Below are positions 1 to 8,619 of a stretch of DNA of 38,255 nucleotides, in pieces (position 1 is the first letter of the stretch; each line of letters starts with the position of its first letter). This stretch comes from an uncultured Clostridia bacterium (lineage in GTDB: Bacteria > Bacillota > Clostridia > Christensenellales > CAG-138), in the NCBI GenBank assembly GCA_947166925.1, contig CAMVGD010000010.1, positions 1 to 38,255 on the forward strand. Direction: 5' to 3'. A program made the translations under genes and the position numbers. Below the pieces are notes generated by a model. The model saw only the letters and a program-made list of their open reading frames with translations. It did no database searches and had not been told where the DNA came from.

Positions 1-111
1 CCTTTGGTCACAATTCATGCCGAAGGCAATTCATGGCGCAGCCAATTCATGCGGCATAGCCGCAATTCATCGGGGATGTTAAGAAATGCTGAGCACTTTC
101 TTAACATCCCC
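1..111. repeat. Mini-hairpin array A (truncated by window start): AATTCAT linkers alternating with self-complementary cassettes, ending in a long hairpin GGGGATGTTAAGAAA...TTTCTTAACATCCCC
   Basis: AATTCAT at 12-18, 28-34, 44-50, 64-70; hairpins GCC-GAA-GGC, GGC-GCA-GCC, GCGGC-ATA-GCCGC; terminal hairpin 72-111. Positions 1-82 match 24992-25073. Confidence 0.9.
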
Positions 112-124
112 TTTCCGTACCGTA

Positions 125-937
125 TTATCTTCGCAGCTCCCAGAACGCAACGGCGCTTGCCGCGGCGACGTTCAGCGAGTCCACGCCGTGCGCCATCGGG
201 ATCTTCACGGCAAAGTCGCAGGCGGCGATCGTCTCCTTTGAAAGCCCGTCGCCCTCCGTGCCGAGCACGACGGCAAGCCGGTCGCAGGCTTTCAGCCGCG
301 GATCGTCCATCGAAAGCGAATCGTCGACGAGCGCCATCGCGGCGGCGGAAAAGCCGTGCCGATGCAGAAGATCGGTCCCACCCTCCGCAAGAGCCGGCAA
401 AAACGTCCACGGGATCTGAAAGATCGTGCCCATGCTGACGCGCACCGCGCGGCGGTTTAAGGGATCGCAGCAGGTCGGGGAGAACAGCACCGCGTCGATG
501 TTCAAAGCGGCGGCGCTTCTGACGATCGCGCCGAGGTTTGAAGCGTCCACGATCCCGTCGAGCACCGCGACGCGCTTTGCGTCCCGGATGACCGCGTCAA
601 AAGCGGGCAGAGGTTTTCTTTTCACGGCGGCAAGCACGCCGCGCGTGAGCTCATAGCCGGTCAGCGCCTTCAGAAGCGCGCGTTCGCCGGTGTAGACCGG
701 CGCGTCCGGGCAGCGGGCAAGGAGGTCCTTCGCGTCGCCCTCGATGTGCTTTTGCTCCATCAGAAAGGATACGGGTTCAAAGCCTGCATCCAGCGCAAGC
801 CGGATCACCTTCGGGCTTTCCGCGATGAACACGCCCTTTTCGGGCTCCAGACGGTTTCGGATCTGCGCCTCTGTGAGCCGCGCGTACACGTCGAGCGCGG
901 GATCGTCGAGCGAATGTAAACGGATTATATTTGCCAT
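125..937 (-). CDS. TrmH/SpoU-family RNA 2'-O-methyltransferase
   Basis: 270 aa; motifs DGIVDASNLGAIVRSAAAL, VLGTEGDGLS, IPMAHGVDSLNVAAASAVAFWEL typical of SpoU methyltransferases. Confidence 0.9.
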   Translation of the reverse strand: MANIIRLHSLDDPALDVYARLTEAQIRNRLEPEKGVFIAESPKVIRLALDAGFEPVSFLMEQKHIEGDAKDLLARCPDAPVYTGERALLKALTGYELTRGVLAAVKRKPLPAFDAVIRDAKRVAVLDGIVDASNLGAIVRSAAALNIDAVLFSPTCCDPLNRRAVRVSMGTIFQIPWTFLPALAEGGTDLLHRHGFSAAAMALVDDSLSMDDPRLKACDRLAVVLGTEGDGLSKETIAACDFAVKIPMAHGVDSLNVAAASAVAFWELRR

Positions 938-942
938 AGCAT

Positions 943-1305
943 TTACCGGTTCAGGATCTCGTCGGCATGGAGCGCGACATGGTCCATCAGAAGGTCAGGA
1001 AGGGAAGGCAGGAACGCGAAATACGCGCTGTCCGTTTCCTCCCAGTCGCCGGATGCGCCCGTCTCCGCCGCTTTTCGGAAATTGTCGGCGATCGCGTCGC
1101 CTCCGATCCTGCGGATCGCAGACTCCGCTTCTTCGGGCGCGGCGATCGGATCGCTGTCAAAATAGGCGGAATGCCCGCCGTTCTGCATCTCCGCGTCGTA
1201 CCAAAAGCAGATGACCGCATCGCGCTGCCGTTCGTTCAGAGAAGCGCGATCACGCATACAGATCTCGGTGATAAACCGATTCCATTGTTTTGCACGTTCG
1301 TTCAT
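943..1305 (-). CDS. DUF4375/DMP19-like domain protein
   Basis: ATG at 1305 (MNERAKQWNRFITE...); upstream part of the longer ORF is repeat-derived; ends 5 nt before the TrmH-like start. Confidence 0.6.
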   Translation of the reverse strand: MNERAKQWNRFITEICMRDRASLNERQRDAVICFWYDAEMQNGGHSAYFDSDPIAAPEEAESAIRRIGGDAIADNFRKAAETGASGDWEETDSAYFAFLPSLPDLLMDHVALHADEILNR

Positions 1306-1320
1306 AGTTTTCTGCTTTTT

Positions 1321-1440
1321 CTCTCCCTCCGTCAGCCTTCGGCTGCCACCTCCCCCATCAGGCGGAGGTAAGGTTTGAGCAAGCGATCTACCCGCCCTTG
1401 TCAGGGAGGGTGGCGGGCGCAGCCCGACGGGAGGGTAGTT
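1321..1440. repeat. Dispersed inverted-repeat element E1, two arms of the CCCTTGTCAGGGAGGGTGGC-hairpin-GACGGGAGGG family
   Basis: Left arm CCCTCCGTC-AGCC TTC GGCT-GCCACCTCCC; right arm CCCTTGTCAGGGAGGGTGGC-GGGC GCA GCCC-GACGGGAGGGTAGTT; compare 6861-6917 and 15393-15503. Confidence 0.8.
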
Positions 1441-1495
1441 ATGCAAGCATCCATTCAGTTTCGTGAATGGCATTTGAATTGCATGCAATTGTAAA

Positions 1496-1527
1496 AATGC
1501 CCCGCCGGGATCGGCAGGGCGGCTTGT
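1496..1527 (-). terminator. Intrinsic terminator downstream of the DUF1858 gene
   Basis: Minus strand GCCCTGCCG-ATC-CCGGCGGGGC followed by ATTTTT. Confidence 0.75.
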
Positions 1528-1534
1528 CCGTCTT

Positions 1535-1738
1535 TTATTGCTTGCTCTCGAGATAGTCGTTGAGGTCCTTGCACAGCGCGTCGGCGTCGATGCCGTGGAC
1601 GGCGCAGGCTTCTTCGAGGTTCTCGAAATGCGCCGCTGCGCAGCCGAGGCAGTGCATGCCGCTTGCGATCAGAATGCCCGCGAGGTCCTCGTCGACCCGG
1701 ATGATATCCATGATGTTCATATCCTTGGTGATGGTCAT
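1535..1738 (-). CDS. DUF1858 domain protein (hybrid-cluster-protein-associated redox disulfide domain)
   Basis: 67 aa; GMHCLGCAAAHFENLEEACAVHGID; SD AGGAG; upstream TTGAAA-17-TATACT. Confidence 0.85.
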   Translation of the reverse strand: MTITKDMNIMDIIRVDEDLAGILIASGMHCLGCAAAHFENLEEACAVHGIDADALCKDLNDYLESKQ

Positions 1739-1826
1739 GTTTGTTTCTCCTTTGCTTGTTCGGTGGGATTAGTATAACAAGGTTTTCGCCGTTTTTCAAC
1801 AGCGGATTGTGATATTTTCGTGACGC

Positions 1827-3725
1827 TTATACCTTTTTCAGAATGCGGAAGCCGTTTGCGGGCACGGTCAGCGACAGCGTGCTCCGCGCAAGGAGCGCTT
1901 CGCCGTCCTCGTCGAAATACGTTCCGGCAAGATCAAGCGGCTCGGTCGCGTCCGGTCCCTCGCGGAACAGGGCGGGGTAGAGCACGGCGCGGACCGGCGC
2001 GTCTGCTGCGTTCGCGAGCAGGATCATCGTTTCCTTTGCGCTGCTGCGGATCACGCAGACGGTCTGCTTGCCGACCGCGGCGATGCGCGTGCCGCCGTTT
2101 CGGATCGCGTCGCTCTCGTTATGCAGCTTCATCAGCATGCGCACCTGCTCGGTGAGCGCGGTCTTTTCGCGTCCCCACGGGAACGTGCCGCGGTTCAACG
2201 GATCGGACATGCCGGTCATGCCGGCTTCGTCGCCGTAGTAGATGCACGGAACGCCGGGCAGCACCGCCATCAGCGCGTAGCCGAGCGCAAGCCGCTTCGA
2301 CGCGCGCGCAAGCGCCGTCGCGTCCGGATGATGCGCAAGCTGCTGTCTGCGCGAGAGCATTCTGGCGTCGGGGATCCCGGTGAGCGCGGTGCGGGTGCGT
2401 TCGGTGTCGTGCGAGCCCAAAAGATTCAGGCACGCGTCCATAAACGGCTTCGGATAATCCTCCAGAAGCGTGTTCTGTGTTTCGGCGAACCAGAACGCGT
2501 CCCTGCGTCCGTTCAGAAACTCGATCGCGGGCTCGCGGAACTGATAATTCATCGGCGCGTCGAGCTCGTCGCCGCTGACGTAGCCGCGGCGTCCCTCGGG
2601 ACCGTATTTTGTCGCGCAGTTGTCCCAGACCTCGCCGATGAGCACCGTGTCGGGATCGTAATCCTTGATCGAGCGGCGGATGCCCCGGATGAACGAATCG
2701 GGCAGCTCGTCCGCGACGTCGAGACGCCAGCCGGACGCGCCGGCTCTGAGCCACGTTTTCAGCACGCCGGTTTCGCCCTGGATGAATTCCGTATAGCTCG
2801 GTTCGTTTTCCTTGACGTTGGGCAGGGTCTCGAAATTCCACCAGCACTCGTAGGTGTCCGGCCAGTCGTAAAACCGGTACCACGGATAATAGGGGGAGTC
2901 CTTGCTCTCGCATGCGCCGTGCGTCCCGTAGCGGTTGTAGCGGTCGAAATAGACCGAATCGTCGCCGGTATGCGAGAATACGCCGTCAAGCACGATGCGG
3001 ATGCCGCAGGACTTCGCCGCTTCGGAGAGCGCCGAAAAATCTTCGTTCGTGCCGAGCAGCGGATCGATCGAACGGTAGTCCGCCGTGTTGTAGCGGTGAT
3101 TCGAGTGCGCGGCGAAGATCGGGTTCAGATAGATGCAGGTGACGCCGAGCGAGGCGATATAGGGAAGCTTTTCCCGGATTCCGTTCAGGTCTCCGCCGAA
3201 ATAGTCGTCAGGCACATATTCCTTCGCGCCGCCGTGCGGCGTATAGAACGGTTTTTCGTCCCAGCTGTCGTGCACGAAGATCGACCGTCCCGTTGCGCGG
3301 TAGTCCGCCGCCGCGCGCAGGAAGCGTTCCCGGTCGGAACAGAAGAACCGGTCGGGAAAGATCTGATACACCACGGCGTGCCGGAACCATTCCGGCGTTA
3401 CGAACGCGCCGTCGTAGACGGTCAGCCCGTAGGTCTGCGGCGTATCGGCAAAATGCGCCTCGCCGCTTTGCGCGCCGAAGTACCGACCGTCGATGCGGAA
3501 GCCGTAGCCCATGCGGCACGGCTTTTCCGGCGCGGTGAAGGAGGCGCGGTACGCGCTGCCGTCCCAGTGCATCGGGAGGGTTTTCGGTCCGTCCGGCAGG
3601 TACAGGAGAAGCTCGGCGAGCGCGCTCGGCGCGCCGTCGACGCGGACGGAGACCGTTTCGTTCGTTTTGACTGCCCCGAAGGGGGTCTTGTAATGCGGAT
3701 CCCGCGAATGATAATACCAATTCAT
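1827..3725 (-). CDS. Glycoside hydrolase family 13 (neopullulanase/cyclomaltodextrinase-like alpha-amylase)
   Basis: 632 aa from ATG at 3725; YLNPIFAAHSNHRYNTADY, GWRLDVADE, LIGEVWD, LLGSHDTERT motifs. Confidence 0.9.
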   Translation of the reverse strand: MNWYYHSRDPHYKTPFGAVKTNETVSVRVDGAPSALAELLLYLPDGPKTLPMHWDGSAYRASFTAPEKPCRMGYGFRIDGRYFGAQSGEAHFADTPQTYGLTVYDGAFVTPEWFRHAVVYQIFPDRFFCSDRERFLRAAADYRATGRSIFVHDSWDEKPFYTPHGGAKEYVPDDYFGGDLNGIREKLPYIASLGVTCIYLNPIFAAHSNHRYNTADYRSIDPLLGTNEDFSALSEAAKSCGIRIVLDGVFSHTGDDSVYFDRYNRYGTHGACESKDSPYYPWYRFYDWPDTYECWWNFETLPNVKENEPSYTEFIQGETGVLKTWLRAGASGWRLDVADELPDSFIRGIRRSIKDYDPDTVLIGEVWDNCATKYGPEGRRGYVSGDELDAPMNYQFREPAIEFLNGRRDAFWFAETQNTLLEDYPKPFMDACLNLLGSHDTERTRTALTGIPDARMLSRRQQLAHHPDATALARASKRLALGYALMAVLPGVPCIYYGDEAGMTGMSDPLNRGTFPWGREKTALTEQVRMLMKLHNESDAIRNGGTRIAAVGKQTVCVIRSSAKETMILLANAADAPVRAVLYPALFREGPDATEPLDLAGTYFDEDGEALLARSTLSLTVPANGFRILKKV

Positions 3726-3732
3726 ATCAATG

Positions 3733-3761
3733 ATTATACGCGAAACCGGCGCGCATTGCAA
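3733..3761 (-). promoter_or_regulatory. Promoter of the GH13 gene; -10 ends 7 nt before ATG
   Basis: Minus strand TTGCAA-17 nt-TATAAT-CATTGAT-ATG. Confidence 0.8.
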
Positions 3762-3786
3762 CCCGAACTTTGTCGAACGGAATGCT

Positions 3787-3815
3787 TTGACGGGATCGGA
3801 AAAGCATGCTATACT
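3787..3815 (+). promoter_or_regulatory. Sigma-A-type promoter upstream of the two-component operon
   Basis: TTGACG (3787-3792), 17 nt, TATACT (3810-3815); a second extended -10 TGATACAAT ends at 3937. Confidence 0.7.
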
Positions 3816-3970
3816 GAATAAAAGCGGCTGCAAGGCCGTCCGATTGTAAAAACCCGGCGTTTTTTGTTGAAAAAACCGAAAAATCCATAGATTGGAAACA
3901 CTCGTGTTACATTTTGTCCGCATTTGGATGATACAATGAGTTCCAAGATAGGGAATTGGAGGATGGGAAA

Positions 3971-4636
3971 ATGATAAAGATCCTGATCGTGGACGACGAG
4001 GAACCGATCGCAAACCTGATCCGCATGAATCTGACGCGGCAGGGATATGTCTGCACATGCGCTTATGACGGGCAGCAGGCGGCGGACCTTCTGGAGAAGA
4101 ATCCGTTCGACCTGGTGCTTCTGGACATCATGCTGCCGAAATTCGACGGCTATGATCTTCTGGCATACATTCGCCCGATGGGGATCCCGGTGATCTTCCT
4201 GACGGCAAAGAGCGATCTGAACGACCGCGTCAAGGGACTGAAGCTCGGCGCGGAGGACTATATCGTCAAGCCGTTCGAGATCGTGGAGCTTCTGGCGCGC
4301 ATCGAGGTGGTGCTGCGCCGCTTCAACAAGAGCCAGGGCATGATCCAGTGCCTCGATCTTCTGATCGACATGGACGCGCGCGACGTTTACCAGAACGGCA
4401 AGCGCGTCGACCTCACCCGCAAGGAATTCGACCTGCTCGTTTTGTTCGTGCAGAATCCAAACACGGCGCTGTTCCGCGAAACGCTGTTCGAGCGCGTGTG
4501 GGAGACGGACTACATCGGCGAGACGCGCACGCTGGACAGCCACGTGCAGCGCCTGCGCCGCAAGCTCGGCTGGCAGGACCGCATCAGAACGGTCCATAAG
4601 ATCGGCTACCGGCTGGACATCCCGGAAGAAGAATGA
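3971..4636 (+). CDS. OmpR-family response regulator
   Basis: MIKILIVDDEEPIANLIRMNL...; receiver plus winged-helix C-terminus (RTLDSHVQRLRRKL...IRTVHKIGYRL). Confidence 0.95.
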   Translation: MIKILIVDDEEPIANLIRMNLTRQGYVCTCAYDGQQAADLLEKNPFDLVLLDIMLPKFDGYDLLAYIRPMGIPVIFLTAKSDLNDRVKGLKLGAEDYIVKPFEIVELLARIEVVLRRFNKSQGMIQCLDLLIDMDARDVYQNGKRVDLTRKEFDLLVLFVQNPNTALFRETLFERVWETDYIGETRTLDSHVQRLRRKLGWQDRIRTVHKIGYRLDIPEEE

Positions 4637-6063
4637 GATTTGCACTGAAAATCTGCATATGCACCGTACTGATCGTAGCGCTGTTGTTTGGCGTGGCAGG
4701 ACAGATCCTGATCGCGCAGAGCTTTGAAACAGCGCTTCGCTTTCGCGTACAGGCGGCGGTTGCGGATTATTCGGCGCTCGCCTCCGCCATGGAAGCGGAG
4801 CTTTACGGCGTCTCCCTTTACTACAGCGCCGCCTCGCCCGATATGTACGAGGAGATCTTAAAGCGCGCGGGCTCGAACCAGGGCGTGGAATCGCCCTGCG
4901 CGCTCTACGACACCGACGCAAATCTGCTTGCGGCGAGCACGGACGGCTTTCCGGACATCCTGCCCTTTACGGAGCTGCGCGTTCGGCGCTTTGCCTACCG
5001 GCTTTTGCGCGAAGGCGAGCGCACGCTTCTGGACACGGCGGGCTGCGTGTCGATCGGCGGGCAGAATTTCTTCCTGTCCGTGCGCTATGACGCCGGGGAG
5101 CTGATGCGTCTGCGCGCCGAGCAGATCCGTTCCGTCACGGTCCTGCATATCATCACCGTCGCGGTCTCGATCGCGGCGATGCTCCTGCTTTCCTATTTCA
5201 CCACAAAGCCTCTGCGGCGGCTGCAGCGGTTCACCAAGGTAATCGGCGGCGGCAACTATTCGCGCCGCGCGCGGGTCACCACGCTCGACGAGATCGGCGA
5301 CCTCACCGTCGCGTTCAACGACATGACCGGCGCGATCGAACAGAAGGTCGACGCGCTGGAGCAGAACGCCAAGCAGCAGAAGGACTTCGTCGCGAACTTC
5401 TCGCATGAGCTGAAGACGCCGATGACGTCGATCATCGGCTATGCGGACATGCTCCGGAGCACCGAGCTCGACGAGGAGGACGCCTTCATGGCGGCGAACT
5501 TCATCTTCTCCGAGGGCAAGCGGCTCGAGGCGATGTCCTTAAAGCTCATGGACCTCATAGTGCTCGACCGGAACGAGTTCAAGCTGATCCGCGGATATTC
5601 GCGCCGCGCGCTCGGACACGTCGTGGCGGTCGTTACGCCGATGCTCGAGAAGGCGGAGCTGACGCTGCAGTACGACATCGAGCAGCAGATCATCCTGTAT
5701 GAAAAGGACCTTCTGCTGACGCTCGTCACAAACCTCATCGACAACGCGCGCAAGGCAAGCTCGCCCGGCAAGACGGTCACGCTTTCGGGACGCCGCGAAA
5801 ACGGGCGCTACCGCATCTCGGTGCGCGACGAGGGCATCGGGATCCCGGAGGAGGAGATCTCCCGCATCACCGAGGCGTTCTTTATGGTCGACAAATCCCG
5901 TGCGCGCGCGCAGCACGGCGCGGGGCTCGGTCTTGCGATCGGCAACCGCATCGCACAGCTGCACGGCAGCACGCTGCATTTCGAGAGCAAGGTCGGCGAG
6001 GGGACCCTCGTCTGGTTCGACGTGCCGCTCTATAAGCGCGGGAAGGGGGATGAGGACGAATGA
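4633..6063 (+). CDS. Sensor histidine kinase (HAMP, HisKA, HATPase_c)
   Basis: FSHELKTPMTSIIGYADML; ATGA overlap with the response regulator. Confidence 0.95.
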   Translation: MRFALKICICTVLIVALLFGVAGQILIAQSFETALRFRVQAAVADYSALASAMEAELYGVSLYYSAASPDMYEEILKRAGSNQGVESPCALYDTDANLLAASTDGFPDILPFTELRVRRFAYRLLREGERTLLDTAGCVSIGGQNFFLSVRYDAGELMRLRAEQIRSVTVLHIITVAVSIAAMLLLSYFTTKPLRRLQRFTKVIGGGNYSRRARVTTLDEIGDLTVAFNDMTGAIEQKVDALEQNAKQQKDFVANFSHELKTPMTSIIGYADMLRSTELDEEDAFMAANFIFSEGKRLEAMSLKLMDLIVLDRNEFKLIRGYSRRALGHVVAVVTPMLEKAELTLQYDIEQQIILYEKDLLLTLVTNLIDNARKASSPGKTVTLSGRRENGRYRISVRDEGIGIPEEEISRITEAFFMVDKSRARAQHGAGLGLAIGNRIAQLHGSTLHFESKVGEGTLVWFDVPLYKRGKGDEDE

Positions 6064-6833
6064 AAAAGGTCCGTCTGTTTGCAAACCGCGACCGCGAAAC
6101 GCGGACGCGCATCGCCTACATCGCGCTGACTGCGGGCACGGTGCTCATCGCGTTTTTGCTGGTCCTCCTGAACCGCTGGATCTTCGGGCTGTCCGAAAAA
6201 GCGCTGTACGACGATCCGAAATACGAGGCAGTCAGCATCATCAGCGCAAACGGCATCGGCGCGCCGCTGTCGTTCGAGACGCGCGTCGCCATGTTCCTCG
6301 GCTGCGACCGTCAGGGTGAGGAACGCGCCGTTATGCCCGGCGAGATGAGCGAGGCGGAGATCACGGAAAAGAGCAAGGCGCTCTGGAACGAAGTGCTGCT
6401 GATGCACGCGCCGTCCGGCAAGCTCAGATCCGGCGAATCCACGGATTCCGTGCTGCGCAAGACCCGTTACAAGGCGACCCTGCGCGATTTCTATAACGAC
6501 GGAACCGGCGCAAAGCTTGCGCTCTGGTGCGCGCAGGCATATTACAACGCCGACAACGGGCAGGTCTACTGCCTTTCCGTCCAGTTCGACAGCCGTACCG
6601 GTGAGGCGTATTCGCTCTCCTGCGCGCTGTTCGACAGCGTCCAAACCGAGCAGGCGGCGTCGGCGATCAAGCTGTTCCTTGCCGCCGACGGCTATGCGGA
6701 TTCGCTTGCCGAGCAGGCGGTCCTGACCCCGACGGCAAAGGGGTATTCAGGTACGCTGACGCTTCCGGACGGGCTGAAGCTCGAGATTTATTACAGCGTA
6801 AACGAGCAGTACGAGATCGCGTTTGCGCGCTGA
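6060..6833 (+). CDS. Hypothetical single-TM protein co-transcribed with the two-component system
   Basis: ATGA overlap with the kinase gene; N-terminal TM segment; no family recognised. Confidence 0.75.
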   Translation: MKKVRLFANRDRETRTRIAYIALTAGTVLIAFLLVLLNRWIFGLSEKALYDDPKYEAVSIISANGIGAPLSFETRVAMFLGCDRQGEERAVMPGEMSEAEITEKSKALWNEVLLMHAPSGKLRSGESTDSVLRKTRYKATLRDFYNDGTGAKLALWCAQAYYNADNGQVYCLSVQFDSRTGEAYSLSCALFDSVQTEQAASAIKLFLAADGYADSLAEQAVLTPTAKGYSGTLTLPDGLKLEIYYSVNEQYEIAFAR

Positions 6834-6860
6834 CGCTTTGGCGCATGAAACGGCGGATTT

Positions 6861-6917
6861 CCCGCCCTTCCCGTGTAAGGGAGGGCGGCAGCCGTCAGGT
6901 TGACGGAAGGGTTGTCA
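6861..6917. repeat. Single arm of the E-family repeat (E2), directly adjoining mini-hairpin array B
   Basis: CCCTTCCCGTGTAAGGGAGGGCGGC-AGCC GTCA GGTT-GACGGAAGGGTTGTC. Confidence 0.65.
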
Positions 6918-7051
6918 GGAATTGCACTGCGGCGCATGAATCGTCTTCGACATGAATTGTCCGGGGGACATGAATTGTTCCTGCGGAACATGAATTGCGC
7001 TTCGCGCGTGAATTGACGGCGGAGCCGTCATGAACTGTCTTCGACAGGAAT
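6918..7051 (+). repeat. Mini-hairpin array B with ATGAATT linkers
   Basis: Hairpins GTC-TTC-GAC (6943-6951), GTCC-GGG-GGAC (6959-6969), GTTCC-TGC-GGAAC (6977-6989), GCGC-TTC-GCGC (6997-7007), GACGGC-GGA-GCCGTC (7015-7029), GTC-TTC-GAC (7037-7045), separated by ATGAATT or near-variants. Confidence 0.9.
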
Positions 7052-7074
7052 TGCGTCAAAGCCGCATAAAATGC

Positions 7075-7103
7075 TTGCATTATATTCATAGCTTCCCTAT
7101 AAT
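7075..7103 (+). promoter_or_regulatory. Promoter of the MATE gene; -10 ends 9 nt before ATG
   Basis: TTGCAT-17-TATAAT, ATG at 7113. Confidence 0.75.
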
Positions 7104-7112
7104 AAAACTGTT

Positions 7113-8606
7113 ATGGAAGCTTCGATTCGTAAAAACAGAATGGGAACGGAGCCGGAGGGACGGCTCCTTCTTTCTTTGGGCTGGCCGATCATCGTGTCCA
7201 TGCTTGTGCAGGCGCTGTACAACGTCGTGGACAGCATCTTCGTGTCGCGCATGGATCAGCTCGCGCCGGAAGCGCTCATGCGGATCCTCGGCGAGCTGTA
7301 TACGCCGGAGCTGGTCGGGCACGTCGGCGACAAGGCGATCGCCGCGCTGTCGCTGGTCAATCCGCTGCAGATGCTTCTGATCTCGGTCGCGGTCGGCACC
7401 TCGGTCGGCATCAATTCGCTGATCTCGCGCAGGCTCGGCGCGCGCCGCTTCGAGGAGGCGAACCGCGCGGCGGGCAACGGCCTGATCGTGCTGCTGATCT
7501 CCGCGGCGGTCTTCACGATCGCGGGGCTCACGCTGTCCGGTCCGTTCATGCGCTGGCAGAGCGACGACCCGGTCGTGCAGCTGATGGGCATGCACTATAT
7601 GTCGATCTGTCTCTCGCTGTGCGTCGGCGTGTTCGTCGCGTGCGGCATCGAGCGCATCATGACCGCGCAGGGCAAGACGATCTTCGCGATGTTCATGCAG
7701 CTGACCGGCGCGATCACCAATATCGTTCTGGACCGCGTGTTCGTGCTTGGCTTCGGTCCCGTCCCCGCGATGGGCGTCAAGGGCGCGGCGATCGCAACGA
7801 TCGCCGGACAGTTTGCGTCCATGATCCTTGCGGTCATCCTGCTGTACGGCACGAAGCACGAGATCCGCATCCGTCCCGCGGACTATAAGCTGAATCTCAA
7901 AACGGTGCACGAGATCTACCGCGTCGGGCTTCCGTCGATCCTGATGCAGGCGGTCGGCACGGCGATGATGTTCGGCATGAACGCCATTCTGAAGGCGCTC
8001 GGCGACTATCAGGTCGTCGCAAACCCGGGCATCGACTACGCGGATCTGTACCGCGGCGCGTTCGGCACGTATTTCCGGCTGCAGTCGATCATCTTCATGC
8101 CGGTGTTCGGTCTGACCAACGCGGCGATGAGCGTGCTCGGCTACAACTTCGGCGCAAGGAACCGCGCGCGGTTTATGCGCGCGTTCCGGATGCTCCTGAT
8201 CTACTGCTGCATCTTTATGACCTTCGGCACGCTGATCTTCGAGATCTTTTCCGGGCAGATCATTCAGATATTCAAGGTCTCGCCGGAAATGCAGACGGTC
8301 ACGGTGCGCGCGCTGCGCATCATCTCGATCGGTTTTGTCTTTGCCGCGGCGGGCATTTCGTTCACGACCGCGTTCGGCGCGACGGACACGAGCCTGTACG
8401 GCGCGATCACGTCCCTGCAGCGTCAGCTCATCGTGCTGCTGCCGGTCGCGGCGCTGCTCGCATGGATCACCAAGGACGTCGACGGCATCTGGTGGGCGTT
8501 CCCGATCTCCGAATTCATCACCCTCGCCGTGGCGGGACTGCTGTTCAAGCGCCTCTACCGCAAGAAGATCAAGCCGTTGGACGAACCCGAGCCGATCGAC
8601 AACTGA
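7113..8606 (+). CDS. MATE family efflux transporter
   Basis: 497 aa, multiple TM segments; MGTEPEGRLLLSLGWPIIVSMLVQALYNVVDSIFVSRM. Confidence 0.95.
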   Translation: MEASIRKNRMGTEPEGRLLLSLGWPIIVSMLVQALYNVVDSIFVSRMDQLAPEALMRILGELYTPELVGHVGDKAIAALSLVNPLQMLLISVAVGTSVGINSLISRRLGARRFEEANRAAGNGLIVLLISAAVFTIAGLTLSGPFMRWQSDDPVVQLMGMHYMSICLSLCVGVFVACGIERIMTAQGKTIFAMFMQLTGAITNIVLDRVFVLGFGPVPAMGVKGAAIATIAGQFASMILAVILLYGTKHEIRIRPADYKLNLKTVHEIYRVGLPSILMQAVGTAMMFGMNAILKALGDYQVVANPGIDYADLYRGAFGTYFRLQSIIFMPVFGLTNAAMSVLGYNFGARNRARFMRAFRMLLIYCCIFMTFGTLIFEIFSGQIIQIFKVSPEMQTVTVRALRIISIGFVFAAAGISFTTAFGATDTSLYGAITSLQRQLIVLLPVAALLAWITKDVDGIWWAFPISEFITLAVAGLLFKRLYRKKIKPLDEPEPIDN

Positions 8607-8619
8607 AACCGAATATGAC

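Noticed and set aside
4-438. 144-aa ORF (4-438) and the related 139-aa ORF (24995-25414) starting with MVTIHAEGNSWRSQFMRHSRNSSGML
   Set aside because: The shared N-terminus is a translation of the hairpin array; the rest is antisense to TrmH-like or plsC coding sequence.
6918-7051. CRISPR array interpretation of the ATGAATT arrays
   Set aside because: Linker only ~7 nt, inserts 9-15 nt and self-complementary, no cas genes in the window.
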